Assembly (NCBI GenBank): GCA_030595795.1
Contig: JAUVCH010000032.1
Coordinates: forward strand, 1-35,992
Direction of reading: 5' to 3'
DNA from: Gammaproteobacteria bacterium
GTDB taxonomy: Bacteria; Pseudomonadota; Gammaproteobacteria; GCA-001735895
Length of the DNA stretch: 35,992 nt
Shown here: positions 16,747 to 25,867 of the stretch, piece after piece
How the letters are laid out: each line of letters opens with the position of its first letter
Numbering within the stretch: the first letter of the stretch is position 1
Position numbers and translations under genes: made by a program
Notes under the pieces: generated by a model
Told to the model about the DNA's origin: nothing
The model's database searches: none
The model's input: only the letters and a program-made list of their open reading frames with translations

Positions 16747-19410
16747 GTGGAATTGTATTTTCTTATCCTACTTATCCTGATCATGGTATTTGCCCTAACA
16801 TCGGGGTTTCCAGTCGCATTTTCCTTACCTGGCGCTGCCATTATTAGCGTCGCACTCGCTGCGCTAGCCGGCTATTTATTCGAAGGCAATACCGATGCTT
16901 ATTTCGTACTCGGTGGGCCGAATCAATGGCTAAGTGCGGGTGTAACAAACTTTAGAAGTCTTTACTGGGTTGTCGAACGCGATACGTTAATCGCAATCCC
17001 GCTGTTTATTTTCATGGGCATCATGCTGCAACGCTCGAAGATCGCCGAAGATTTACTCGTTGCTATGGCACAATTATTTGGACCGATTCCCGGCGGGCTC
17101 GGAATATCGGTCGTGTTCGTCGGAGCTTTACTGGCGGCGACTACCGGTATTGTTGGCGCGACTGTGATCGCTATGGGACTCATATCCCTGCCCGCAATGC
17201 TACGCAACAATTATTCGAAGTCCCTCGCCTGTGGCACAATTTGCGCCTCGGGTACTCTCGGCCAAATTATACCGCCATCGATAGTCCTGATCATCTTAGC
17301 CGATCAGCTTTCAAGTGCAGCAGACCAGGCAGCAACCGTACGGAAAGCCGAATATAAGGATGCTACGGGGCAATTTTCAATGCCCAGTGATTTCGATGTC
17401 GTTACAGCGAGCGCAGGTGATATGTTCATGGGGGCCTTCATTCCTGGCATGATTCTGGTCGGACTCTACATGGGATATATCCTGATATCCGCGCTAATCA
17501 ACCCGAAGAAAGCGCCTCCGGTACCGTTTGAAGGTGAATACGACCGTAAATTTGTAGCACGGGTTCTATTAGCATTGATCCCGCCATTAGCACTTATTTT
17601 CATCGTACTTGGATCAATAATTCTGGGTGTTGCTACTGTAAATCAGGCAGGTGCTATCGGTGCTATTGGTGCAATGATCATGGGTAGTTACCGTTTGATG
17701 GAAGGTAAACCGAAAGCTTATTACCCGGCAGCCATCGCCATCATCTCGATTGTCGCGATTATTATTCTGTTAAACTTTTTTGACCTGAATATTAAAAATA
17801 TTACCAATAGCTATGATGCGTTAGGCATTGCCCTCGCTTGTATCGCAGCTGCATCATTATTATTTTCTGTTGCCTGGGCCGCCATACGCTCGTATCGAAT
17901 CGACGATACTTTAAATGGCGTCATGATGGAGACGGCGAAAACCACTTCCATGGTATTTATTATTTTACTGGGTGCAGCGATGCTTACCTCGGCATTTCGC
18001 GGGTTCGGAGGTGAAGAACTGGTGAAAGAATATTTGACCAGTTTGCCGGGGGGATTCTGGACTCAGTTTATAGTCGTCATGGCAGTCATTTTCTTTTTAG
18101 GCTTCTTTTTAGATTTTCTCGAAATCGCTGTCGTTGTCGTGCCAATCGTTGCACCCATACTACTCGCCGACCCCGGTGCGAATATTACCGCAGTCTGGTT
18201 TGGAGTCATGGTCGGTCTCAATATTCAGACCTCGTTTCTGACCCCGCCCTTTGGTTTTGCATTGTTTTATTTACGTGGTGTTGCGCCACCTACTGTCAGT
18301 ACAATGCAGATTTACAAGGGTGCCTCAGCCTTTATCGGACTTCAGCTACTCGGTCTGGTTATCGCGGGCGCTTTCCCGGGCCTGGTTAATTATTTACCCA
18401 ATAAAACACACCTCACGTCAGAGACAGCCCCACCACCGAGTAACCCGAAATTACAGGAATGCCTGGAAGACTATGTTTTTGCTGACTATGAGCGTCAGAA
18501 AAAATCGATTATAGCCAGCATTGAAATAGTAAAAACAGCAAATATCTCGTATTTACCTGACGAATACCAGGACCGTCTCAATCAAAGTTATGCAAATGCA
18601 GGCAAGACATTTGCCATGATTAATGAAATCAGCGTTAGCGCCGGAAAGCTGGAAGAATATTCGGTTGAGCATCGCCCTTTGCATACTCTGGTTAGAGGTA
18701 TACAGAAAAATATGCGTCGCATAGAGAACCGCATTAAAGACCTGAAGGAACAGAAGCAGCGATTAAGATTTGATGAAGACGCATCCAATATAGATACTAG
18801 CCTGTTCGACGCAAAAATTGTTACGCTGGAATCTGAGCACGGAGTACTGGCCTCGAAATTGCCCGACAACTGGCAATCCGCACACGAAATATTTGACCAG
18901 CTTGCCAAGGCAGCAACCAAAGCGAGACGTACCTACCGACAAAGCGTTGATGAAACCTACGAAACGATTATTACCATGCGGCGAATGCTATCCGAAAGTG
19001 AACAGCTCGAGGAAAAGATGGGCAGAATATTGCCTTTGATTGATACAGTTCGCGAGCTAGACCCCAAAGAGGCGATGGAAACCATTAAAGCTTTAGCCGC
19101 TGAACTGGACTCGATGACTGAAATGCACCGAGTTAAATCCAAGCTCTCGAAGGCCAGACGTGCGCTGCGTGGCAATAATCCTGACCAGGAAAAATCAATC
19201 GATCTAATTACTCAGGCAGCTAGCCTGATGCAAACCGAAGTTGACTGGCATAACCGGGCAGCGAAGGAGTTATCTGATGAGTTCGAAGCCTTCGACAACG
19301 CGATCGCCAAAACTATCGGCATGCGTATGCAGGAGCGCTTATCGGTTGACCAGGCTGAGAGCGTCGCCAGCTGCCTGTCAGTCCATAAAGATTTGTCGTT
19401 ATATTTTTAG
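16747..19410 (+). CDS. TRAP transporter large permease (DctM type) with ~330-residue helical C-terminal extension
   Basis: Sodium-coupled transport subunit starting with GTG 2 bp after dctQ; 887 residues in one frame. Residues 1-~555 are the membrane domain: SGFPVAFSLPGAA, IPLFIFMGIMLQRSKIAEDL, GGLGISVVFVGALLAATTG, CASGTLGQIIPPSIVLIILAD (the family hairpin) and NIQTSFLTPPFGFALFYLRG. After GLVNYLPNK the protein continues for about 330 hydrophilic residues rich in Glu, Lys, Arg, Leu and Gln (about 560-887). This looks alpha-helical or coiled-coil (for example RRIENRIKDLKEQKQRL and SEQLEEKMGRIL) and has no recognised domain. Typical DctM proteins are 425-450 residues; TakM-like ones are somewhat longer but usually lack this tail. 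There is no frameshift and the reading frame is continuous. Confidence 0.92.
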   Translation: MELYFLILLILIMVFALTSGFPVAFSLPGAAIISVALAALAGYLFEGNTDAYFVLGGPNQWLSAGVTNFRSLYWVVERDTLIAIPLFIFMGIMLQRSKIAEDLLVAMAQLFGPIPGGLGISVVFVGALLAATTGIVGATVIAMGLISLPAMLRNNYSKSLACGTICASGTLGQIIPPSIVLIILADQLSSAADQAATVRKAEYKDATGQFSMPSDFDVVTASAGDMFMGAFIPGMILVGLYMGYILISALINPKKAPPVPFEGEYDRKFVARVLLALIPPLALIFIVLGSIILGVATVNQAGAIGAIGAMIMGSYRLMEGKPKAYYPAAIAIISIVAIIILLNFFDLNIKNITNSYDALGIALACIAAASLLFSVAWAAIRSYRIDDTLNGVMMETAKTTSMVFIILLGAAMLTSAFRGFGGEELVKEYLTSLPGGFWTQFIVVMAVIFFLGFFLDFLEIAVVVVPIVAPILLADPGANITAVWFGVMVGLNIQTSFLTPPFGFALFYLRGVAPPTVSTMQIYKGASAFIGLQLLGLVIAGAFPGLVNYLPNKTHLTSETAPPPSNPKLQECLEDYVFADYERQKKSIIASIEIVKTANISYLPDEYQDRLNQSYANAGKTFAMINEISVSAGKLEEYSVEHRPLHTLVRGIQKNMRRIENRIKDLKEQKQRLRFDEDASNIDTSLFDAKIVTLESEHGVLASKLPDNWQSAHEIFDQLAKAATKARRTYRQSVDETYETIITMRRMLSESEQLEEKMGRILPLIDTVRELDPKEAMETIKALAAELDSMTEMHRVKSKLSKARRALRGNNPDQEKSIDLITQAASLMQTEVDWHNRAAKELSDEFEAFDNAIAKTIGMRMQERLSVDQAESVASCLSVHKDLSLYF

Positions 19411-19429
19411 CTAGTAACGACGATCATCT

Positions 19430-20317
19430 ATGCCGCATGTAGATACAATCTACCGAATTCTGTCGGTCATTTTGCCGGTTTTTAGCATAGTCCTAATTGG
19501 CTATGTATATTGTCGCCAATATAAAATTGATATGACTACGAGCAATCGCATCAATATTGATGTGTTTGTACCCATGTTGATATTCGACATCATGTCGACT
19601 GGAAGCTTTGCTCTAGGCGATTATTCGGATCTGGCTCTCGCAGGATTACTGGTGGTACTTGGATCTGGTCTGCTAGCCTGGCCTGTAGCACGGGTATTTC
19701 ATTATCGTTGGAAAACCTTCCTGCCACCAATGATGTTCAATAACTCTGGCAATATGGGCTTACCCATTATATTGCTAGCTTTTGGCAAACAGGCGTTGCC
19801 CGCTGCAGTGGTATTGTTTGTGCTGGAAAATTTCCTGCATTTTACGTTTGGTCAGCAAATGATAAAACAACGCTGGTCACTATTGTTTTTAGCTAAAAAT
19901 CCGATGGTATTAGCGACGCTGGCGGGAATCGGCGTGTCTGAACTCGATATGGTAATACCAGAGACTATTCAATTGCCCATTCACATGCTGGGCCAGGTAT
20001 CGATCCCACTCATGCTATTTTCTCTTGGCGTACGGCTAACCGCTCTCGATCTTCGTGACTGGCGTATAGGTCTCGTCGGGGCTATCGTCTGTCCTTTGAG
20101 CGGTCTTATCATCGCTTTATCTATCACGCCCTGGCTGAACTTGCCCGAGGGACAAATTCCTATACTCTTATTATTTAGCGTATTGCCCCCTGCGGTATTA
20201 AATTTCCTGGTCGCTGAACAGTACGATCAGGACCCTCACCTGGTAGCATCAATTGTTTTAATTGGTAATTTGGGTGCATTGATTACCCTGCCCTTAACAC
20301 TCTGGTTTATTTTATAA
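19430..20317 (+). CDS. AEC-family (auxin efflux carrier-like) transporter
   Basis: Integral membrane protein of 295 residues with about ten hydrophobic helices. Characteristic features are the N-terminal ILPVFSIVLIGYV, the FNNSGNMGLPIILLAFG motif with the family Asn-Ser-Gly-Asn-Met-Gly-Leu-Pro core (~residue 105), and a second half repeating the topology (SIPLMLFSLGVRL, ~190). Bacterial AEC members move organic acids such as malate or malonate. The gene starts 20 bp after dctM on the same strand, so it may be co-transcribed and handle a related carboxylate; this is inference from position. Confidence 0.88.
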   Translation: MPHVDTIYRILSVILPVFSIVLIGYVYCRQYKIDMTTSNRINIDVFVPMLIFDIMSTGSFALGDYSDLALAGLLVVLGSGLLAWPVARVFHYRWKTFLPPMMFNNSGNMGLPIILLAFGKQALPAAVVLFVLENFLHFTFGQQMIKQRWSLLFLAKNPMVLATLAGIGVSELDMVIPETIQLPIHMLGQVSIPLMLFSLGVRLTALDLRDWRIGLVGAIVCPLSGLIIALSITPWLNLPEGQIPILLLFSVLPPAVLNFLVAEQYDQDPHLVASIVLIGNLGALITLPLTLWFIL

Positions 20318-20331
20318 ACCATGTATCCAAA

Positions 20332-20754
20332 CTATCGAAGGTTTTTAAGCCCTGGCATCGAGTCACCAATACTGAATTCGTTATTATTGAAATTTAACTC
20401 AATCACGTAACTCGAAAATTTGTTAACCCCGTAGCTTGGGCACGGGTCGGCAACGCAGGGTTGAAGTTTTTTAATTCCGATCACGACTTCATTAACGTCG
20501 AGCCATATTACTGTCAATGGAATAAGGGTATTTTTCATCCAGATTCGATGGTATCCAGGATTTGGATAGGAAAACAACATTCCGGAATAATCTGACAAGG
20601 AGGTACGAAACATTAATCCTTGCTGGCGCTGGCTACGAGTTCGAGCGAGTTCAAGCGTATAGCTTTGCTCATTAATTTGAATATGAGTGATTTTAAACTC
20701 ATTTTTATCGACCGCCAAACTGCTCGTCATGAGTAAACCGACAACCTGTAACAA
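20332..20754 (-). CDS. DUF192 family exported protein
   Basis: Small DUF192 protein. The family pattern is visible: LARTRSQRQQGLMFR (~residue 38), GMLFSYPN (~58), IWMKNTLIPLTVIWLD (~70) and a C-terminal VIELNFNNNEFSIGDSMPG. Function is unknown; members are usually periplasmic or lipid-anchored. The start is uncertain. The TTG at 20754 gives a short hydrophobic leader, but the frame stays open upstream to about 20796 with more hydrophobic residues (RIIVQFFQACLLQVVGLL), which looks like a fuller signal peptide lacking any ATG, GTG or TTG. It converges on the AEC gene, with 14 bp between stops. Confidence 0.85.
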   Translation of the reverse strand: MLQVVGLLMTSSLAVDKNEFKITHIQINEQSYTLELARTRSQRQQGLMFRTSLSDYSGMLFSYPNPGYHRIWMKNTLIPLTVIWLDVNEVVIGIKKLQPCVADPCPSYGVNKFSSYVIELNFNNNEFSIGDSMPGLKNLR

Positions 20755-20931
20755 GCAAGCCTGAAAGAACTGAACTATTATCCGAGAATTAATAAATCAC
20801 CCTATGGGTATAGATTCTATTTAAATATTCATTTTTTACATAAGCTTAGGGAATATATCTAATTTAAATTTTAAATACTTTATTTAATTGTTTGTTTTTA
20901 TTATACTTTTTAATATCACAGTATATTTTTT

Positions 20932-20947
20932 TGTGATTTAGTTCATA
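20932..20947 (+). promoter_or_regulatory. Degenerate CRP/Clp-type box upstream of rpfG
   Basis: TGTGA, six bases, then TCATA: 9 of 10 matches to the CRP/Clp core TGTGA-N6-TCACA. It is centred about 88 bp upstream of the rpfG start, in the very AT-rich 273-bp gap 20755-21027. A weak promoter (TTGGCT at 20951-20956, TAGAAA at 20975-20980) is possible downstream. It is supported mainly by the perfect box upstream of rpfF in the same locus. Confidence 0.4.
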
Positions 20948-21027
20948 TAATTGGCTGAATTTTCCTCACAAAACTAGAAATTAGGTTTAGACTGGTGAGT
21001 CCGGCTATTAAAATATTGGAGTAGAAG

Positions 21028-22164
21028 TTGATTTTAAGTCGAGATAATACAAATAGCATCATGGAAAGTTCGAATGTCGAGCCATACGAGAATGCTCGTC
21101 GCCTAAGTGTTTTACGGCGTCAACGAAAAGTTTTGATCGTAGACGACGAATCAACCGGTCGGACTATTCTGGCCAAGATTATACAACAGGCTGAGGACGA
21201 TGTAATAGTCGAATCTTTCGATAATCCGGTTAAAGCACTCGACTGGCTAGATAACAATCATCCAGATTTAATTATCACCGATTACCGTATGCCTGATATC
21301 AACGGTGTCGAACTCATTAAAAAAATTCGTAAAAAGCCTTCCTGTCATGACATCCCTATTATGATGATAACCGTGGTGAGTGAAAAATCGGTGCGTTACG
21401 ATGCTCTTGAAGCTGGCGCAACAGCATTTCTGACTCGACCTATCGATCAAATCGAATGTCGTACCAGTTGCCGCAACCTGCTCAAACTCCACGAACAACA
21501 GTCGATAATCCAGGATCGAGCCGACTGGCTAGCCAGACAAGTCGATGTTGCTACACAACAAATAGTCTCTCGCGAACAGGAAACATTATTACGCTTAGCA
21601 AAGGCAGGTGAGTATCGCGATGAAGATACCGGTTTCCACGTAGTCAGAATGGCGAAATATTCTCGACAAATAGCCGAAGCATTAGGACTCAGCGCGAAAG
21701 AATGCGATGAAATAGAATACTCTGCGCCAATGCACGACATCGGCAAAATAGGTGTTCCCGATAAAATTCTATTAAAACCTGGAAAATTTGATGCTGAGGA
21801 ATGGCAGGTTATGCAAGGTCACGCTCAAATTGGGCACGCAATATTAGCCGATAGTCAGTCGAGATATATGCAAATGGGTGCAATAATTGCCCTGAACCAT
21901 CACGAAAGATTCGATGGCACCGGATACCCTTCGGGTCTGGCGGGTAAGGATATTCCTCTGGTCGCACGCATTGTAACGGTTGCAGACGTATATGACGCGC
22001 TGGTTTCCAGGCGTCCTTACAAGGAACCATGGGGGGAACAGGATGCACTGGATTATCTTAGAAAACACGCGGGTACACAATTCGACGCAACTTGCATCGA
22101 TGCTTTTTTCGAACGCCTGGATAATATTCATGATATCCAGGAAAAGTTTAGCGACAACGTTTAG
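21028..22164 (+). CDS. rpfG: RpfG-like response regulator with HD-GYP c-di-GMP phosphodiesterase domain
   Basis: Cytosolic two-domain protein of 378 residues. The receiver domain (residues ~33-150) has the acidic pocket VDDE, the phospho-acceptor Asp85 in ITDYRMPDING and a conserved Thr/Lys region. The HD-GYP domain (~180-365) has HDIGKIG (His236-Asp237) and HHERFDGTGYPSGL (from His291), with the GYP motif intact. In Xanthomonas RpfG is activated by RpfC phosphorelay and hydrolyses c-di-GMP. The start chosen is TTG 21028, because GGAG at 21018-21021 is correctly spaced before it; the in-frame ATG at 21061 has no ribosome-binding site. It is followed 18 bp later by rpfC, so they form an operon. 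Confidence 0.93.
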   Translation: MILSRDNTNSIMESSNVEPYENARRLSVLRRQRKVLIVDDESTGRTILAKIIQQAEDDVIVESFDNPVKALDWLDNNHPDLIITDYRMPDINGVELIKKIRKKPSCHDIPIMMITVVSEKSVRYDALEAGATAFLTRPIDQIECRTSCRNLLKLHEQQSIIQDRADWLARQVDVATQQIVSREQETLLRLAKAGEYRDEDTGFHVVRMAKYSRQIAEALGLSAKECDEIEYSAPMHDIGKIGVPDKILLKPGKFDAEEWQVMQGHAQIGHAILADSQSRYMQMGAIIALNHHERFDGTGYPSGLAGKDIPLVARIVTVADVYDALVSRRPYKEPWGEQDALDYLRKHAGTQFDATCIDAFFERLDNIHDIQEKFSDNV

Positions 22165-22182
22165 CGAAGGTTAATCCCTTTT

Positions 22183-24747
22183 ATGGAAATCCAATATCAA
22201 CACAAAGGATGGTGGCTTACACGGTTTCGTCGGCGCTTGAAAAGAACCGGAGATTCAGAACCCGAACAGGCCTTACTAAGACTGGCCATCGCTAGTCTCA
22301 TCCTCGCGTATTTTTGTATCCCGAAAGGCGAAGAAACCTTTGCCGACATTATAAGCTCCACGTCGAACATAATTATTATTGCGGCCAGTAGCATAGCCTT
22401 TCTTATATTTGCTGCTATCGTCAAAAATCCATCTCCATCACCAATTAGGCGTGTAGTAGGCATCACCATGGACATGGTGTCTTTATCGACCGTCTTGTAC
22501 TGGACTGGTGGTGACCATATTCCGTTATTCGTCTTTTATCTCTGGGTAATTCTGGGTAACGGGTTTAGATATGGCCTGCCTTATTTATATATTTCTTACG
22601 GCGTAGCAATAATCGGTTTTACTTCTGTCGTTTTATGGAGTGAATATTGGCAGCAACAGCAGTCTTTTGCCGTAAGCTTATTAATAGTTCTCATTGCCCT
22701 CCCCTTATATGCCGCAGTTCTGTTAAAAAAATTACATGCGGCAATCAATGCTGCGAAACAGGCAAATGATGCAAAAAGTCGGTTTCTTGCCAATATGTCA
22801 CACGAACTAAGAACCCCTCTAAATGGTGTTATAGGCATGGGGGATTTGCTCAGAGAAACACGATTAACCACAGAACAAAATGAACTCGTTAATACCTTGC
22901 ATAGCTCAGCAAATACCTTACTAGAACTGATCGAAAACGTACTCGATATCGCTAAAATTGAAGCTGGCAAGATAACCATTGATGTAAAACAATTCGATCT
23001 ATACGCATTAGTAAACTCTGTTATTTATATGCTTTCTCCACTCGGCAATGCAAAGGGTTTGGTAGTGTTTTGCACCATAGACCCAGATACGCCGTTCTCT
23101 TTAAATGGCGATCAACAGCACATCAGGCAAGTGCTTATTAACCTGGTAAACAACGCTATAAAATTCACCGACGAGGGTTCAGTAAATCTCCATGTTTACA
23201 CGAAAGGCGGTAGCGGTTTAAAACCGACTATTTGCTTTGAAGTTATTGATACAGGGGTTGGCATACCGGCTCAATCACTTTCCAGGATATTTGACGACTT
23301 CACTCAGGCGGAAATCAACTCCAGTCGTAATTATGGTGGCACCGGTTTGGGGACGACAATTTCCAAAGAACTGGTAGATCTGATGGGTGGAGAAATTGGT
23401 GTTGAGAGCGAAGAATTTAAAGGCTCTCGATTCTGGTTTGAATTGAACCTGCCTTTAGCCCCTCACCAGGAAGATAGTATTTCGTCGAATCATATTTTGT
23501 TGCTTGCATCCGAGCAGACCGCCGACCATGTTCGACCTTCGCTAAAAGGCTGGGAAATCGACTTTGACTGGGTGAGGTCTTCCGCTCGAGCATTCTCGCT
23601 TTTAATACAGGCTGCTGAAGAAGGAAATCACTATAACTCTGTCATAGTCGACCAATCGGTTATGACCGATATAAATCCAGAACAATTTGCCCAAATGGTG
23701 CGCGCCGAATCTTTACTAGAAACACTATCTCTGATACTGGTGAACTCTTCTGACACTATGATTAATATGAATAATGTAAACCATTATTACATATCAACAA
23801 TTCTTGAGCCCGAAGACAAACGTACTTTGTTTAATGCTATTCATGCAGCCCAAAGCGTTACTATTACTGATAGCAACGTTGTAACACTGGCCGAACATTA
23901 TAGTAAACAGGCCGGTGCAAAAATCTTAAATATTCTGGTAGCCGAAGATAACAAGGTTAACCAGCAAGTTATCAACGGAATTTTAAAACATGCCGGGCAC
24001 AAGGTAAAGCTTACCGATAACGGGGAAAGTGTACTGGACATATTGAGTGCAGATATGGATTCATACGACATGTTAATTGTGGATATGAATATGCCGAAGA
24101 GAAATGGCATTGAAGTAGTAAAGTCCCTACGATTCATGGACGCTAGTCATTCGCTACCTATTATTATGCTTACCGCCGATGCAACACCCGAAGCGCTAAA
24201 TGATGGCATGAATGCGGGCGCATCCGCGTTTATGACCAAACCAATTAATTCACGAACTCTGTTAGAGAAAATTGCGTCTTTATCACGCAATATAAAATCC
24301 GATACAGCAACTCAACTTAAACATGGCATTCAAGCTAAAGATAATAATCAAACTAAGCAATTACCGGGTAATAGTTCGAAATGGTTTAATGAAAAATCCC
24401 TTCAGAATTTATCCGAATTGGGAGACAAACCTGAATTTATTCAGTCCCTGGTAACTAATTTTATTGCAGATGGCACGCGACATATAGAAAGCATAAAAGT
24501 CACCTGCAATAGTGACTACCTGGAATATCGCGAAGCATTACATGCGCTGAAAGGATCTTCAACTGAACTTGACGCTGGCAAGTTAGTTGCAATCTGCCTA
24601 CAGGGGGAATCATTAAAGCCCTACGATATTGGCTCCGATAAAATTCTTACTCTCGTTGAACAGATCGAAGATATATTTAGCAACACGAGTGAAGCTTTAG
24701 CAATAGCTGTCGAGATAGATCTGAATAAACTATCAGGTAAATCTTAA
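22183..24747 (+). CDS. rpfC: RpfC-like hybrid sensor histidine kinase (DSF receptor)
   Basis: Membrane hybrid kinase of 854 residues. The N-terminus has a basic stretch plus DSEPEQALLRL, the hallmark of RpfC-type sensors, then about five transmembrane helices (residues ~30-180). The histidine kinase core has His207 in ANMSHELRTPLNG and ATPase boxes N (LINLVNNAIKF), G1 (DTGVGIP) and G2 (YGGTGLGTTIS). A degenerate receiver-like segment lies at ~430-560, and a true receiver at ~585-705 has Asp634 in VDMNMPKRNG. The C-terminal HPt domain has His787 in LHALKGSS. The layout matches Xanthomonas RpfC, which binds DSF fatty acids through its input region and phosphorylates RpfG. Expected to sit in the inner membrane and to be co-transcribed with rpfG. 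Confidence 0.93.
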   Translation: MEIQYQHKGWWLTRFRRRLKRTGDSEPEQALLRLAIASLILAYFCIPKGEETFADIISSTSNIIIIAASSIAFLIFAAIVKNPSPSPIRRVVGITMDMVSLSTVLYWTGGDHIPLFVFYLWVILGNGFRYGLPYLYISYGVAIIGFTSVVLWSEYWQQQQSFAVSLLIVLIALPLYAAVLLKKLHAAINAAKQANDAKSRFLANMSHELRTPLNGVIGMGDLLRETRLTTEQNELVNTLHSSANTLLELIENVLDIAKIEAGKITIDVKQFDLYALVNSVIYMLSPLGNAKGLVVFCTIDPDTPFSLNGDQQHIRQVLINLVNNAIKFTDEGSVNLHVYTKGGSGLKPTICFEVIDTGVGIPAQSLSRIFDDFTQAEINSSRNYGGTGLGTTISKELVDLMGGEIGVESEEFKGSRFWFELNLPLAPHQEDSISSNHILLLASEQTADHVRPSLKGWEIDFDWVRSSARAFSLLIQAAEEGNHYNSVIVDQSVMTDINPEQFAQMVRAESLLETLSLILVNSSDTMINMNNVNHYYISTILEPEDKRTLFNAIHAAQSVTITDSNVVTLAEHYSKQAGAKILNILVAEDNKVNQQVINGILKHAGHKVKLTDNGESVLDILSADMDSYDMLIVDMNMPKRNGIEVVKSLRFMDASHSLPIIMLTADATPEALNDGMNAGASAFMTKPINSRTLLEKIASLSRNIKSDTATQLKHGIQAKDNNQTKQLPGNSSKWFNEKSLQNLSELGDKPEFIQSLVTNFIADGTRHIESIKVTCNSDYLEYREALHALKGSSTELDAGKLVAICLQGESLKPYDIGSDKILTLVEQIEDIFSNTSEALAIAVEIDLNKLSGKS

Positions 24748-24794
24748 TAATATTCTTTAAGATTATATTCGATCAACAACTATTGCTGATATCT

Positions 24795-25661
24795 TTAGGC
24801 TCGCTGATTTTGACGCTTCACTAATCTGCTCATCATTTTCAAGTCTCTATCTGTGAGCTTAAAAGCAGCATCTGTCCAGATCTTTGCAATCTCAATTAAT
24901 TCGTCATAACTGATTTTATTACAAATATCTCTGACCTTTCTGATTGCACTATAGCTATTAGAAAAACGATTAGCCGATTTGATATATTGATAAACGGCAA
25001 CTTCGCCTTCGCCTGGCTCTGCCAATATATCAATAACGCCCATGTCATAAAGCTCGTCCGAGGTATATAACTTTCCACTGAGGATAATCTTCTCAGCCAT
25101 CGATGTTCCTACTTTTCGCGCTAACAACGAGTAAGCACCCATGCCTGGAAACAAGTTGAAAAGAACTTCGGGGAGACCCATTTTTACACCTTTTTCGGCG
25201 ATGACAACATTACTAGCCAGGGCCGATTCGAAACCGCCGCCCAGAGCATCGCCTTTCACGAGGGCGATTGTTGTTAGTTCACAATCAAGATGGTTCATAT
25301 TTTCATATAATACATCGATGCATTTAATAGCATAGGTGTAAAGCTCCTCCCTGCTGCCTCTTTCGATACATTGACGGAATAGGTTTAAATCTCCGCCGAG
25401 GCTAAATACGCCCTCAACATCAGAACCTAAAACTATGTAGTCGTACTTTTCACCTCTTGATTCAGTCATTTCAGTTTTGACTTGTTGAATGTAATTATGA
25501 AATTCGGACAGTAGTTTTGGTGTGAAACATGGTCGTGGTTCGCTCTTCATCAAACACCACGATATCTTATATTTGCTATCATAATGTGATATTAAATGTC
25601 TGGATTCACTTTCTTTAGCTTGAAGAAATGCCGATTGATCTAATATTGCTACGTTACTCAT
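24795..25661 (-). CDS. rpfF: RpfF-like DSF synthase (crotonase fold)
   Basis: Enoyl-CoA hydratase-fold enzyme of 288 residues (Xanthomonas RpfF 289) that makes cis-2-unsaturated fatty acid signals from acyl-ACP by combined thioesterase and dehydratase activity. Both catalytic glutamates are present with the correct 20-residue spacing: Glu145 in GGGFESALAS and Glu165 in GLPEVLFNLFPGMGAYS (Xcc 141 and 161). The N-terminal region with SEPRPCFTPKLL and the GDLNLF oxyanion segment are also typical. It converges with rpfC, as in Xanthomonas, with only 47 bp between stops. No rpfB is adjacent. A perfect CRP/Clp-like palindrome lies ~190 bp upstream. Confidence 0.93.
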   Translation of the reverse strand: MSNVAILDQSAFLQAKESESRHLISHYDSKYKISWCLMKSEPRPCFTPKLLSEFHNYIQQVKTEMTESRGEKYDYIVLGSDVEGVFSLGGDLNLFRQCIERGSREELYTYAIKCIDVLYENMNHLDCELTTIALVKGDALGGGFESALASNVVIAEKGVKMGLPEVLFNLFPGMGAYSLLARKVGTSMAEKIILSGKLYTSDELYDMGVIDILAEPGEGEVAVYQYIKSANRFSNSYSAIRKVRDICNKISYDELIEIAKIWTDAAFKLTDRDLKMMSRLVKRQNQRA

Positions 25662-25843
25662 AAAACTCTCCGGATATCTATTTTTGGTTGTGGTTTATCC
25701 AGATATTGCACCTGGGTAACTGTTTGAACATTTATATTTTTCTAACAAAAATATTTATTATTCCAGGCCCTACTCTCGTTTAGATAATACTTTTGGTACG
25801 GCTCTGACGGTTAAATTTAACGGATCGTGAAATGATTGCAAGC

Positions 25844-25867
25844 AAACTGTGATGAAGGTCACAGTTT
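25844..25867. promoter_or_regulatory. Perfect CRP/Clp-type palindrome upstream of rpfF
   Basis: Two perfect 9-bp arms, AAACTGTGA and TCACAGTTT, flank six bases; the core at 25848-25863 is an exact TGTGA-N6-TCACA. It is centred about 195 bp upstream of the rpfF ATG. CRP (cAMP) and Xanthomonas Clp (c-di-GMP-inhibited) recognise this sequence, and Clp is the main output regulator of the Rpf pathway in Xanthomonas. It is also upstream-facing to no other gene, since iscX ends toward it. Confidence 0.8.

Noticed and set aside
24748..24794. Terminator between convergent rpfC and rpfF
   Set aside because: The 47-bp gap is AT-rich but I could not find a convincing stem with a T-run.
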